Assembly: GCA_032622095.1 (NCBI GenBank)
Contig: CP136067.1
Location: 92,246,707 to 92,310,706 of the forward strand
Length of the DNA stretch: 64,000 bases
Direction of reading: 5' to 3'
From: Siphonodentalium dalli
Lineage: Eukaryota; Mollusca; Scaphopoda; Gadilida; Siphonodentaliidae
Below the pieces are notes generated by a model. The model had not been told where the DNA came from. It worked only from the letters and a program-made list of their open reading frames with translations, and did no database searches. This document shows positions 1 through 10,504 of this stretch, piece by piece. Position numbers and translations under genes: made by a program. Numbering within the stretch: the stretch's first letter is position 1; every line of letters begins with the position of its first letter.

Positions 1-122
1 ACTCGAGACAAAAACCTAGAAAAAGAGTAGCGAATTCAAAAATGAATCATTCAGCTGTCAAACGCCGAAAAAGTCAGTCGAAAAAACATCCTAGCAGTCG
101 AGCTCTTGATATTTTTGATTAA
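1..122 (+). CDS. C-terminal tail of a basic protein, cut by the window edge
   Basis: A frame open from the left edge ends with TAA at 120-122, giving about 39 residues. It is very rich in Lys/Arg and Ser (for example KRRKSQSKKH) and ends in ALDIFD. It stops 2 bp before the ATG at 125 of the capsid-like gene, the compact spacing expected inside a viral gene cluster. An internal Met lies at 42. It could be the end of a nucleic-acid-binding virion protein, but that is inference from composition and position only; the tail is too short to assign to a family. Confidence 0.4.
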   Translation, partial: SRQKPRKRVANSKMNHSAVKRRKSQSKKHPSSRALDIFD

Positions 123-124
123 TC

Positions 125-1466
125 ATGGCACAAATGGTAAATGGATCATGCGAATGCAATAAATCGGAACTTGATATAACACATGTTCCACCAAACGGTG
201 GCTACAATGTCAGAATCGCAGTGGATCGAAAATCATCCGATTGCACCGCTGAATAATTCTGCTCCGATAGAGTTTGTCATACCATCTCAAACCGAAAAGT
301 GGACAGATATTAATCAATCTTATCTTTATGTGAAATTCAAAATTACAAAAAAAGATGGAACTAATTTGGTAGCTGGTACGGAATTAGCACCTGTTAACAA
401 TTTCTTTCATAGCATGTTCAGCAGTATCGATGTTTACTTGAACAACAAATTGATAACTTCGAATTCTGACACTTACCCATACCGAGCATATTTCGAAAAT
501 ATGTTGGGATACTCTCCAGAATATAAAGATAATCAATTAGAAAATTTAGAAATGTGGTATGGCGATACAGCAGAACAATTTGAAGAGAATACCAAAGGTG
601 GTGGCAATGCTGGATTAACTTCTAGAGAAAGTTTGATCGGTGGTAGTAAAATTGTTGAACTATGTGGACGCTTACACACTGATCTGTTTCTTCAAGAAAA
701 ATATTTACCAAATGGAATTGAAATTCGTATCAGATTAAACAGATCACCAACAAAATTTTGCCTCATTGGCGCCGAGGATGGACAAATTGTTTTCGAATCA
801 GCAGTGTTCCATGTCAGAACAGTTAGTCTCTTTCCAGCGGTCTCAAATAAATTAAATCAAGAAATTGTCCAGTCAAAAATGAAAATACCTATCAGACGAG
901 TAGAAATAAAAACTTTCACAATTAGTACTGGACTTAGATCAAAAATTGAAGACCACTTATTTCAAGGACAATTACCAAAGAGACGTTTTATTGCGTTGGT
1001 CGAAAATAAAGATATGAATGGAGATTTGGGTACCAATCCATTCCACTTCAAACATTTCAGTTTGAATAAATTGGAAGTTAGTCAAGACGGTCATACAATA
1101 CATAACCGTCCATTTGAACCAAACTTCGCAACAAAACAATGTCTCAGATCATATTTATCTTTGTATCAATCTTTAGGAATGTTTGGTGTTAACAAATCAA
1201 TTGGCATTAATTTAAAAGAATATATGAATGGTTATTGTTTGTGGGGTTTCGACTTGACACCGGACCAAGGAAGCGACGAGGGACATCTACATCCTATAAA
1301 GACAGGGAACCTGCGTTTGGAGCTTCAGTTCTTGACAGCTCTCACTACAGCCGTCAACGTTTTGGTGTATGCTGAATTTGACAGTGAAATAGAGATCACA
1401 GCTTTGAGAGAAGTGCTTACTGACTATTATGATGGAGTTCACATCACAGCTATGGAACTACTATGA
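125..1466 (+). CDS. Polinton-like capsid-type protein (F54H12.2 family), N-terminal frameshift
   Basis: The long frame 183-1466 encodes 427 residues resembling the widespread invertebrate 'uncharacterized protein F54H12.2-like' family, which I associate with integrated Polinton/virus-like elements; a jelly-roll virion role is inferred. Visible conserved stretches are PIEFVIP (res 28-34), PVNNFFHSMFS (70-80), YPYRAYFENMLGY (98-110) and a C-terminal LRLELQF...VLVYAEFD segment. The family normally starts with a Cys-containing leader ending in SELD...VPP. That leader is present here, but in another frame, from ATG 125 (that frame stops at 254-256). The two frames meet near 193-195, so the gene carries a one-base shift there. 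The ATG at 183 is therefore probably not the ancestral start. The 3' end overlaps the next gene. The break could be true decay or a sequencing error. Confidence 0.72.
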
Positions 1467-1890
1467 AGAATACCAATGTTCACAAAACTTTGCTCCGAGA
1501 TGGAACCTGATCTTGGACACACTCAACAACGCTATGATTGAAGAACTACAAGAACTTATTCGCAAGGAAGTGTCAGCAAACTGTGAAGGATGTAAAATAG
1601 AACATCCTAGTCAACGTGAACATGTTCTGTGTTTGTTCTCTACAACTGATGATTGGACAAACCAGTTTATCGACTTAGCGCTGATTAAACTTGACATATA
1701 CAATGTTATGGAAAGATGGTTCCCGAAGCTGATGGAGTTAAACCCACACTGCAAGGAGAAGTTCGAAGCATACGTCATGTGGGATCATCTGAGAAACAGT
1801 TTGGAGCTCAACCGCAAAAAATTCGACGCAGAGTGGACTCTGATGTGGTCACAGCGAGTCAAAGAGAATTACAACGATGCAGACAGCTGA
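1429..1890 (+). CDS. Small Cys/His protein of the Polinton-like cluster
   Basis: This 153-residue protein lies between capsid-like and protease genes, overlapping the first by 38 bp and the second by 14 bp in different frames. Residues 52-68 carry a C-x2-C-x3-H-x5-H-x2-C pattern (CEGCKIEHPSQREHVLC), which looks like a zinc-binding knuckle. The N-terminal part has a hydrophobic/charged pattern that could form a helix, and the C-terminal half is rich in Trp and charged residues. The start could be Met1 or Met2 (1429 or 1432). I recall similar HPSQR-type proteins next to F54H12.2-like genes in other invertebrates, but no function is known to me. Confidence 0.6.
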   Translation: MMEFTSQLWNYYEEYQCSQNFAPRWNLILDTLNNAMIEELQELIRKEVSANCEGCKIEHPSQREHVLCLFSTTDDWTNQFIDLALIKLDIYNVMERWFPKLMELNPHCKEKFEAYVMWDHLRNSLELNRKKFDAEWTLMWSQRVKENYNDADS

Positions 1891-2350
1891 ACTTCAATAT
1901 ATTCTGGACAATTCCTGGTTGTGTAAACTTAACACACATGTTTGTGCTAGAGATCTGTTACCAGAGAAGAAACCACAGCATATTCAAGCATATATTGTGA
2001 ACACGCACTCATCGGATCAGCCAGGAGAACACTGGACATTGATGTTATTCAATGGAAGATCAGCTGTATACTTCGACTCATTTGGACTACCACCACCGAG
2101 ACGATATATGTTACCATTCATAAAAAGGAACTCATCAGCATGGACTATGAATACAACACGATATCAACATCGTGCGACAAATGTATGTGGATTATATTGT
2201 ATATTCGCACTCTACCACATGATGAAAGGAAAGAGGATGAAAAGATTATTCAATTCTCGGGATTTCTTCAAGAATGACAGAACAATAGTTCGATGGTTTG
2301 GAAAGCACTATGGTCGATTATACAGAAAAGCAAATTTGCTGTTGAATTAA
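1877..2350 (+). CDS. Adenain-like (Ulp1-fold) cysteine protease of a Polinton-like element
   Basis: The 157-residue product has the catalytic layout of adenovirus maturation protease and the Polinton PRO proteins: His52 in GEHWTLM, Asp67 in VYFDSFG, Gln97 in the YQ before the nucleophile (oxyanion hole) and Cys104 in NVCGLYC. Spacing between these residues is close to that in adenain, although the protein is shorter than the usual ~200 residues. Such enzymes process capsid precursors during virion maturation. The start at 1877 overlaps the upstream gene by 14 bp. All four key residues are present and the frame is intact, in contrast to the frameshifted capsid-like gene. A host SUMO/NEDD8 protease is less likely given the neighbours and small size. 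Confidence 0.8.
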   Translation: MQTAELQYILDNSWLCKLNTHVCARDLLPEKKPQHIQAYIVNTHSSDQPGEHWTLMLFNGRSAVYFDSFGLPPPRRYMLPFIKRNSSAWTMNTTRYQHRATNVCGLYCIFALYHMMKGKRMKRLFNSRDFFKNDRTIVRWFGKHYGRLYRKANLLLN

Positions 2351-2788
2351 ACTTCAACAGGACATCGACGGCTGATATACACACAACGCAAAGAAGACGA
2401 CGACCAGATAACAACGAATGTGTCAACAACTCCACAAAATAGACTCTTTTGTTATTGATTCAGCGTAGGTTGTTGTAGGATGTTCAATTAAGTTTCTTCA
2501 AATCTGAGACCTTGGTTTGTACATAAATTATTGTTCTTTGTTAATATTATTGATGTATAATAATATATTATTGTTCATTGTCCTTGTTCTTGTTTTTGAA
2601 AAATAAATGATAAATTTCAACAAAATCGTTTTCACTGTAGGATCCCCACCAATTGATTCTGTTCGTGTCGATGTGTCATCTCTGGTCAGAATTATACAAA
2701 CTTTAAATTAGTAATGAAAAAATGTCTAAGTCCATTTTCATTTTTTCGATCAGAAATGTCACATCAATGACAGGAACATCTATCCTCA
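2351..2788 (+). terminator. 3' flank of the viral cluster with poly(A) signal
   Basis: No reading frame of note follows the protease. An AATAAA signal lies at 2602-2607 in an AT-rich stretch (2525-2620) that contains self-complementary TAATATTATT/AATAATATATTATT runs. It is a plausible polyadenylation site for the cluster, 250 bp after the protease stop. No terminal inverted repeat of a Polinton could be matched to the left side of the window. Confidence 0.4.
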
Positions 2789-3135
2789 GGGGGGAAACTA
2801 TGGCCCAGTACCCACCAGACATGGGCACTATGGCCTAGTACCCCCCAGACATGGGCACTATGGCCCAGTACCCCCCCAGACATGGGAACTATGGCCCAGT
2901 ACCCCCAGACATGGGCACTATGGCCCAGTATCCCCCCAGACATGGGCACTATGACCCAGTGGGCCATAGTGCCCATGTCTGGGGGGGGTACTGGGCCATA
3001 GTGCCCATGTCTGGGGGGGTACTGGGCCATAGTGCCCATGTCTGGGGGGTACTGGGCCATAGTGCCCATGTCTGGGGGGGGGGTACTGGGCCATAGTGCC
3101 CATGTCTGGGGGGGTACTGGGCCATAGTGTCCCCC
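2789..3135. mobile_element. Foldback element built of inverted ~30-bp tandem repeats
   Basis: The left half holds about six direct copies of a ~30-bp unit (core GGGCACTATGGCCCAGTAC followed by a C-run). The right half holds about six copies of its exact reverse complement (GTACTGGGCCATAGTGCCC plus a G-run). The switch lies at about 2955-2962. The two ends match as inverted repeats: GGGGGGAAACTATGGCCCAG at the left, and the complement of CTGGGCCATAGTGTCCCCC at the right. Reading frames across it on both strands are repetitive artefacts. The layout (inverted arms made of short tandem repeats) is that of foldback transposons; no target duplication is clear. Confidence 0.75.
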
Positions 3136-4559
3136 ATTACTACTATCGACCGGTCTCTACACGTAGCGGCAGGATACCGCACCGAAATCGGGCAACAACT
3201 GAACGTTCTACTTTACTAATGTTCAGTTTTACGTATGTTTCTGTGAGATATTCAGTTTTGAAGTCTTTATACGATCGTGATTTATCAAGTCTAAATATAT
3301 TTACATCAGTTTGCCAATTGGTCTGGTTACACTTTTTCAAGTTAATTTCGCATTCATTTAGGTCACAAACCAACCTGTTGGCAAATACGTGAAATTGGTC
3401 ACTGGAAATTAGTACAGATCTCACAGCCGATACCCAAATGTCTTTTGAACATGTCTGTGACTGATATTGATATAATTTGAAAATTTATTTAATTAAATTT
3501 ACCCCATTAAATACGTCAAATAGTCTTATTTATCTCTGGGACCCTTCGTTACACGGGAAAACAACGTCATCGCACGCCTTATAAAAGCTGCTGTCAGTTT
3601 CACGACCAATTTATATATTTAAGTACGTTTTATGGAGGTTTTGGAACAATAAATATAACATAAAACTCGTCCCAAGTTTATAGCAAAATATTCACAGCTC
3701 ATGCAGTAATTTAGGTCTGGACCTCATCAAAGGCTCGGTCCAGACCGAATTTACTGGAGTCGTTTTTGTTAATTTCGTTATAGTCTAGGGACGAGTCTCC
3801 TCTACATTATATATAGTTATATTATTAACAATTGCCCAATATCTATATGTATGAAATCATTTTATGTATTGTGCACTTACCTACACATGTACAACATATA
3901 GTAAGACAATCGGTATTTGACAATGTTAAGCGACCGTATTTAATGGTCGACATGACACATTGGTCACGTGCAACAAGGTCAAAATGATTGTGATCTTCAA
4001 GAGTTGGTTGGCAAAGTTACTAACTTTTGTTTTGACAAGTAAGCAGGTGTGATTTTTAAAAATATATTGTTATTCCTGCACATGCGAACAAATGCGATTA
4101 TCTGGTTAACATATTATGATTTATATGGATATCTTGTGATAACTTAGTCATTGCTGAATATAGCGTTGACTGTGTGTGGCCAAACAGAAAGTACAATGAA
4201 ATTTTCTTTGGCTATTTTCCAATAAAAACAAACGGCCTTTGGCTAATTTGGCCACCACTATTCGTGACTACGCATAACAGTTCTTTATTAAATACTCACT
4301 GATGAGTAGTTCCCTTAGGATATTTGAGATAATATGTTCAATAAGTAGGTCTTTGTTGAACTTTTACCCGAACAATTCCCTCCAAAAAATATGACCCCTT
4401 CTGTATTTTATTATATGTAGACTGATTTTTTCCTAAAAATTCCTCTAGATTGACAATATACCAGTCCAATGTATACTTTTTACCTGCTTGATATAATACA
4501 TTTAGTAAAGAGCTGATTGATTATTTGTTTCATAGACATATTCGTGTGATACTATCGTC
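3136..4559. other. Gene-free stretch with one perfect small hairpin
   Basis: I see no supported gene. A hairpin at 3714-3746 has perfect 10-bp arms (GGTCTGGACC and GGTCCAGACC) around a 13-bp loop. A related but looser motif with GCTCGGTCC occurs at 45590-45660, so it may be a dispersed fragment. Confidence 0.5.
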
Positions 4560-7500
4560 AGCATATAGTTCTGTCACCTTGGCTGTACCCGTAATCAGAC
4601 ATACTCACCCAGTGATATTATCGCCAACAAAGATAACATCGAATTCTATCACCTTGGCTGAGTAAGCAATAAGACATACCCACCATATGATATAATCGCC
4701 AACAAATAGAGCTTCGTGTTCTGTCGCATTGGCTGCGTCAGTAACAAGACATACTCCTCATATGATATTATCCAACAAAGATAGCATAGAGTTATGTCAC
4801 ATTGGCTGCGTCAGTAATAAAACGCAGTTATGTTATCGCAAACAACGCGAGTATAGAGTTATGTCACCTGGCTGCGTCAGTAATGAGACGTCCTCGTCCT
4901 ATGGTACTATCGCCAACAAAGTGAGATTAGAGTTCTGCCACCTTGGCTGAGTCAGTAATAAAACATGCTCGCCCAATGATATTATCGCCAACAAAGGGAG
5001 CATATAGTTATGCCACATTGACTGCGTCAGTAATAAGTCACTCACCAAATGATGTTATCGCCAACAAGGAGAGCATCGAATTTTATCACCTTGGCTGCGT
5101 CAGCAATAAAACATACTCACCCAATGACATTATCGCCAACAAAGGGAGCATAGAGTTATGTCACATTAGCTGTGTCTGTAATAAGACATACTTACCATAT
5201 ATTATCGCCAACAAGAGAGCATAGAGTTATGTCACCTTGGCTGCGTCAGTAATAAGGCATACTCACCCTATATTATTATCCAACACAGAGAGCATATAGT
5301 TATGTCATATTGGCTGCGTCAGTAATAAAACATACTCACCCAGTGATGTTATCGCCAACAAACAGAGCATAGAGTTATGTCACTTTGGCTGCGTCAGTAA
5401 TAAGACATACTCACCCTATGGTGTTATCGCCAACAAAGAGAGCATGGAGTTATGTCACCTAGGCTGCGTCAGTAATGAGACGTCCTCGTTCTATGGTATT
5501 ATCGCCACTTTGGCTGCGTCAGTAATAAGACATACTCACCAAATGATAGCATTGCCAACAAAGAGAGCATAGAGTGATGTCACCTTGACTGCGACGGTAA
5601 TAAAACATAATCACACACCGATGTTATTACCAACAAAGAGAGCATCTAATTTTATCACCTTGGCTGCGTCAGCAATAAACATACTCACCCAATGACATTT
5701 CCGCCAACAAAGGGAGCATATAGTTATGTCACCTTGGCCTTGTCAGTAATAAGACATACTAACCATATATTATCGCCAACAAAGATAGCATAGAGTTATG
5801 CCACCTTGGCTGCGTCAGTAATAAGACATACTTACCATATATTATTATCCAACAAAGATAGCATAGAGTTATGTCATATTGGCTGCGTCATTAATAAAAC
5901 ATACCCACCCAGTGATGTTATCGCCAATAAACAGAGCATAGAGTGATGTCACTTTGGCTGCGTCAGTAATAAGACATACTCACCCTATGGTGTTATCGCC
6001 AACAAAGAAAGCATAGAGTTATGTCACCTTGGCTGCGTCAGTAATAAAACATACTCACCCAGTGGTATTATCGCCAACAAAGAGAGCATAGAGTTATGTC
6101 ACCTTGACTGCGAGGGTAATAAAACATAATCACACAACGATGTTATTACCAACAAAGAGAGGATCGAATTTTATCACCTTGGCTGCGTCAGCAATAAAAC
6201 ATACTCACCCAATGACATTATCGCCAACAAAGGGAGCATATAGTTATGTCACCTTGGCTTTGTCAGTAATAAGACATACTAACCATATATTATCGCCAAC
6301 AAAGATAGCATAGAGTTATGTCACCTTGGCTGTGTCGGTAATAAGACATACTTACCATATATTATCGCCAACAAAGAGAGCATAGAGTTATGTCACCTTG
6401 GCTGCGTCAGTAATAAGACATACTCACCATATAATATTATCCAACAAAGAGTGCATAGAGTTATGTCATATTGGCTGCGTCAGTAATAAAACATACTCAC
6501 CCAGTGATGTTATCGCCAATAAACAGAGCATACACATGTAGAGTGATGTCACTTTGGCTGCGTCAGTAATAAGACATACTCACCCTATGGTATTATCGCC
6601 AACAAAGAGAGCATAGAGTTATGTCACCTTGGCTGAGTCAGTAATAAAACATATTCACCAAATTTTGTTATCGCCAATAAACAGAGCATAGAGTGATGTC
6701 ACTTTGGCTGCTTCAGTAATAAGACATATTCACCCTATGGTATTATCGCCAACAAAGAGAGCATGGAGTTATGTCACCTTGGCTGCGTCGGTAATAAAAC
6801 ATACTCACCCTATGGTATTATCGTCAACGAAGAGAGCATAGAGTTATGTCACCTTGGCTGCGTCGGTAATGAGACGTCCTCGTCCTATGGTATTATCGTC
6901 AACGAAGAGAGATTAGAGATATGCCACCTTGGCTGCGTCAGTAATAAGACATACTCACCCAATGATTGTATTGAGTGATGTCACATTGGCTGTGACGGTA
7001 ACAAAACATAATCACAAAACGATGTTATTGCCAACAAAGAGAGCATCGAATTTTATCACCTTGGCTGCGTCAGCAATAAAACATACTCACCTAATGACAT
7101 TATCGCCAACACAGGGAGCATAGAGTTATGTCACCTTGGCTGTGTCGGTAATAAGACATACTCACCATATAATATTATCGAACAAAGAGAGCATAGAGTT
7201 ATTTCATATTGGCGGCGTCAGTAATAAAACATACTCACCCAGTGATGTTATCGCCAATAAACAGAGCATAGAGTGATGTCACTTTGGCTGCGTCGGTAAT
7301 AAGACATACTCACCCTATGGTATTATCGTCAACGAAGAGAGATTAGAGATATGCCACCTTGTCTGCGTCAGTAATAAGACATACTCACCCAATGATTGTA
7401 TTGAGTGATGACACATTGGCTGCGACGGTAATAAAACATAATCACACAACTACGTTATTGCCAACAAAGAGAGCATCAAATTTTATCACCTTGGCTGCGT

Positions 7501-7957
7501 CAGTAATAAAACATACGCACCCAATGATATTTGCGCCAACAAAGGGAGCATAGAGTTATGTCACTTTGGCTGTGTCAGTAATAAGACATACTCACCATAT
7601 GATATTATCGCCAACAAAGAGAGCATAGAATTATGTCACATTGGCTGCGTCAGTAATAAGACATACTCACCCAATTATATTATCACCAACAGAGAGAGCT
7701 TCGAGTTCTGTCACCTTGGCTGATTCAGTAATAAAACATGCTCGCCCAATGGTATTATCGCCAAGAAAGGGAGCATAGAGTTATGCCACCTTGGCTGCGT
7801 CGGTAATAAGTCACTCACCAAATGATGCTATCGCCAACAAGGAGAGCATAGATTTATGTCACCTTGGTTGAGTCAGTAATAAGACATACTCACCCTATGA
7901 CTTTATCGCCAACATATATAGCTTGGAGTTCTACCACCTTGGCTGCGTCAGTAATAC
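4560..7957. repeat. Satellite array, ~75-bp monomer, about 45 copies
   Basis: The monomer contains CACCTTGGCTGCGTCAGTAA, then ACATACTCACC, TTATCGCCAACAAAG and GAGCATAGAGTTATGTC. Copies differ by point changes and small gaps. A marked variant (CATCGAATTTTATCACC with CAGCAATAAAAC) recurs at about 5072, 5640, 6163, 7038 and 7468, spacings of roughly 430 to 875 bp, which shows higher-order amplification. Short frames of 60-90 residues in the array are by-products of the repeat and are not genes. Confidence 0.93.
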
Positions 7958-8464
7958 GTGCGAGCTCCATTCCGTTTGTCCGGCAGCATTCTTGTTTGGT
8001 CAATGAACCTGCGACCCGCGCGGAGTACATGTATCGCATTGCACCTGTCAGTGAATAACAACATCCATTGTTCAATTTGAATGCAATGCAATGTGACCGT
8101 AACTCTGGTCGTCTCAAAGGACATTACACATATCATTTAGATGACGTTATTACGTATCATTGAATATATATATATACATCTGCATACACAACAAATCATT
8201 ACGCAGAGTATGAGGTGGCATTTTATATTACACATCGTTCTCGCATTTTAGATGTGAATAACTATTTACTCATCACAATCAAATAATATATTTACTAATA
8301 TATGATATCAACGAATATATATTTACTCATATGTACGCGTGCACGTACATACGTATATGCTCACACATGCGCGTAGCCTCAAGAATTTCTGAAATTTCCA
8401 AAAATAATTTAATTTAATTTTTTTATTGAGATCGAAGAATAACAACGGAGGAAGAGACGAAATA
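7958..8464. other. Gene-free flank of the satellite array
   Basis: Unique-looking sequence with a short TA run near 8166-8178 and several ATATAT/TACATAC tracts to 8345. No gene, RNA or repeat family was recognised. Confidence 0.5.
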
Positions 8465-8958
8465 CATTAAAAGTACTCAATCCGAACAGAGGGTCCCCAT
8501 CTCAACATATTCCAACAACAACAATCCGATCAGAGGGTCCTATATTACTATTTCTTTGGCTTTGGGGGTAAAACATATTTGATTCGAGTCGAGGAACCCA
8601 TCAAACAAAGCTCACAGTTTTATTAGATATTGATTTTTGAAATTTGTTATTTACTCGAGATGAGTTCTAATAATTGCCTTCAACTGCCGTAATCTGCTCG
8701 GGATGTGTACACCAAAATCTATTCAAACAGACAAGGATGGATAACTCTAAAACCAAGTGGTAATACTAACGCAATTTTGACTGAGTTCTGGGCCAGAAAG
8801 TATTCCAGATAATGAAAAATAATAGATTTCTAAAATCGATATCTAACAAATCTGAGCTTTAATGGGTGACTTCCTCGACTCGAATCAAATATTTTTGACC
8901 CCCGAAGTCATTGAAATAGTAATTGAGAGGAGTTTTATCGGATTGAGTACCTTTAACG
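8465..8958. mobile_element. Non-autonomous element with long imperfect inverted arms
   Basis: The left arm (8465 to about 8640) and right arm (about 8835 to 8958) are imperfect reverse complements. Both contain the equivalents of CATTAAAAGTACTCAATCCG, ATAGTAAT, TTTGGGGGTAAAA and GATTCGAGTCGAGGAA. A further solo arm of the same family lies at 24290-24405. No coding capacity is seen in the ~200-bp centre. It is a MITE-like or foldback element; the superfamily was not determined. Confidence 0.7.
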
Positions 8959-9384
8959 ATTTCACGCTCTCAATCCAAGGCATGAAAGGGTTTCGCTCTT
9001 CCACGCCCTGGCCTACTTTCTTACCTGTGACATGCAATTAGAAAATATTTAAAGGCACGCAATGTGTTCGGACATTTTTTACAAACACGTTTCAACTTAA
9101 AAGCAAGACGAATCAGCGATACTAGGTACTACCTTGACACATTTTTGCCCGAAAATTTACTTCCCTTAGCTGCAACAATGGTGATAAAAAACTAATAGAT
9201 TATAGCTAAAGTTGTCGACGGTGTATCATATTTAAGGTTTGCAGATTCAAAGTTCTGAACACAAAGTGCAGCTTTAATTGATTTAAGTTATGAGATTACC
9301 ATACACAGTAAATTAGTGTATAACAACATTGATATATTGAGTCTGAAATAATGCTGAGCTGGCTACACATGGAGTTGCAAATGT
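8959..9384. other. Gene-free stretch
   Basis: No gene, repeat family or structured element was recognised between the two mobile elements. Confidence 0.4.
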
Positions 9385-9739
9385 CAGCCTGTTTTTCAGA
9401 AAGCCCGCATATTATCTGCTTAAAATATAACTTGCTTTAGGTAGATAATCGGCTTAGAATTGCCTCATTTTAAGTCGATAATTTGCTGAAAATTAGTCAC
9501 ATCATCGACTCATAACGAGGCGATTCTAAGCAGATTATGTGCGTACAATGACACAAATAAGACAGTTCACGACTGTTCAGGAGTACGCTCTTTAACATGT
9601 GTTTTCACTGTGGCCCCCGGCATAAAACGAAATATCGGCTATGAGTCTATAACTGCTTATTTCAGAATAAAATAATCACATTCTATACAGATTTCTCATT
9701 ATAGGTCGATTATGTGAGTATTTGCGTGAGGATATGTTG
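9385..9739. mobile_element. MITE family A, copy 1 (355 bp)
   Basis: One end reads CAGCCTGTTTTTCAGAAAGC, the other ends GCGTGAGGATATGTTG. In the family the two termini are imperfect inverted repeats: CAGCCTGTTCTCCCGAAAAT and CAACATATCCTCGCGAAAAT, both followed by CGCACAT. Internal landmarks shared by copies are CTTAGAATCGCCTC, ATCGACTCATAATGA, CTCTTTAACATGTGTTTTCA and CATAAAACGGAAT. There is no coding capacity. Other members are at 15213, 34930, 40755, 49540 and 49937, with fragments at 48990 and 52922. Confidence 0.8.
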
Positions 9740-9765
9740 AATAATCGATGGCCGTCGACAGCTTT

Positions 9766-10181
9766 AACCCGGTAAACACGAATCAGTATTGTGAAAGTTT
9801 GAACCCGGGTACACACGCGTCATCATTGTGGAGCTTGAACACGGGTACACACGTCAGTATTGTGAAGCCATGAACCCGGGTACATACGTGTCTGTATTGT
9901 GACGCATGAACCCGGGGACACACGCGTCAGTAGTGTGAAGCATGAACCCGGGTACACACGCGTCAGCATTGTGAAGCTTGAACCAGGGTACACACGCGTC
10001 AAGATTGTGAAGTTTGAAACCGGGTACATACGCGTCACTATTGTAAAGCTTGAACCCGGGCACACGCGTCACTATCGTGAAGTTTGAACCCGGGTACACA
10101 CGCGTCAGTATTGTGCAGCTTGAACCCGGGTACACACGCGTCAGTATTGTGAAGCTTGAACCCGGGTCATTATTGTGAAGT
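9766..10181. repeat. Minisatellite, ~36-bp unit, about 11 copies
   Basis: The unit is GTGAAGCTTGAACCCGGGTA followed by CACACGCGTCAGTATT. Each copy carries the CCCGGG and ACGCGT palindromes, so the array is unusually CpG-rich for this window. Frames read through it on both strands without stops but are repetitive and not credible genes. Confidence 0.9.
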
Positions 10182-10504
10182 TATGGGATATTGTCCCATA
10201 TAACAACGGAGATATTTTGTCGAACATAAAGCTCCATTCTGACAATATGCTGATATACATAGAACCATGTTGTAAGCTAGACTTTCACAATTGCATTCTA
10301 TATTGCAAGATGCACAATATATTGAACAGATACCAATCAAATACCCCGATGATTACGCATCGAGTGCTGCCAACAATCCAGTGGATTCTCTCATCGGTCA
10401 TAAAGCTATAATATTGACATGGTCGTTTATTCATTTGGATGGAAGTTCAGGAAAGTCAGCAGACGACAGGCAGAAGAAAAGAGCAGAATAAGTAAGTTGG
10501 TGCA
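10182..10504. other. Gene-free spacer between two tandem arrays
   Basis: Two overlapping short frames (10175-10411 and 10291-10491) have no recognisable similarity or motif, and I do not call them genes. Confidence 0.4.

Noticed and set aside
183-185. ATG 183 as the true start of the capsid-like gene
   Set aside because: The family leader lies upstream in another frame, so 183 is only where the intact frame happens to have a Met.
1716-2000. Frame of 94 codons (+)
   Set aside because: It overlaps the Cys/His gene and the protease in a third frame and has no recognisable feature.
2764-3182. Several repetitive frames on both strands
   Set aside because: They read the inverted tandem repeat; the peptides are repeats of the unit.
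4560-7957. CRISPR array
   Set aside because: Units are contiguous 75-bp monomers without unique spacers, in an animal-type genome context.
9823-10135. Repetitive frames in the 36-bp array (VPGFKLHN-type repeats)
   Set aside because: The unit is a multiple of three, so frames stay open by chance on both strands.
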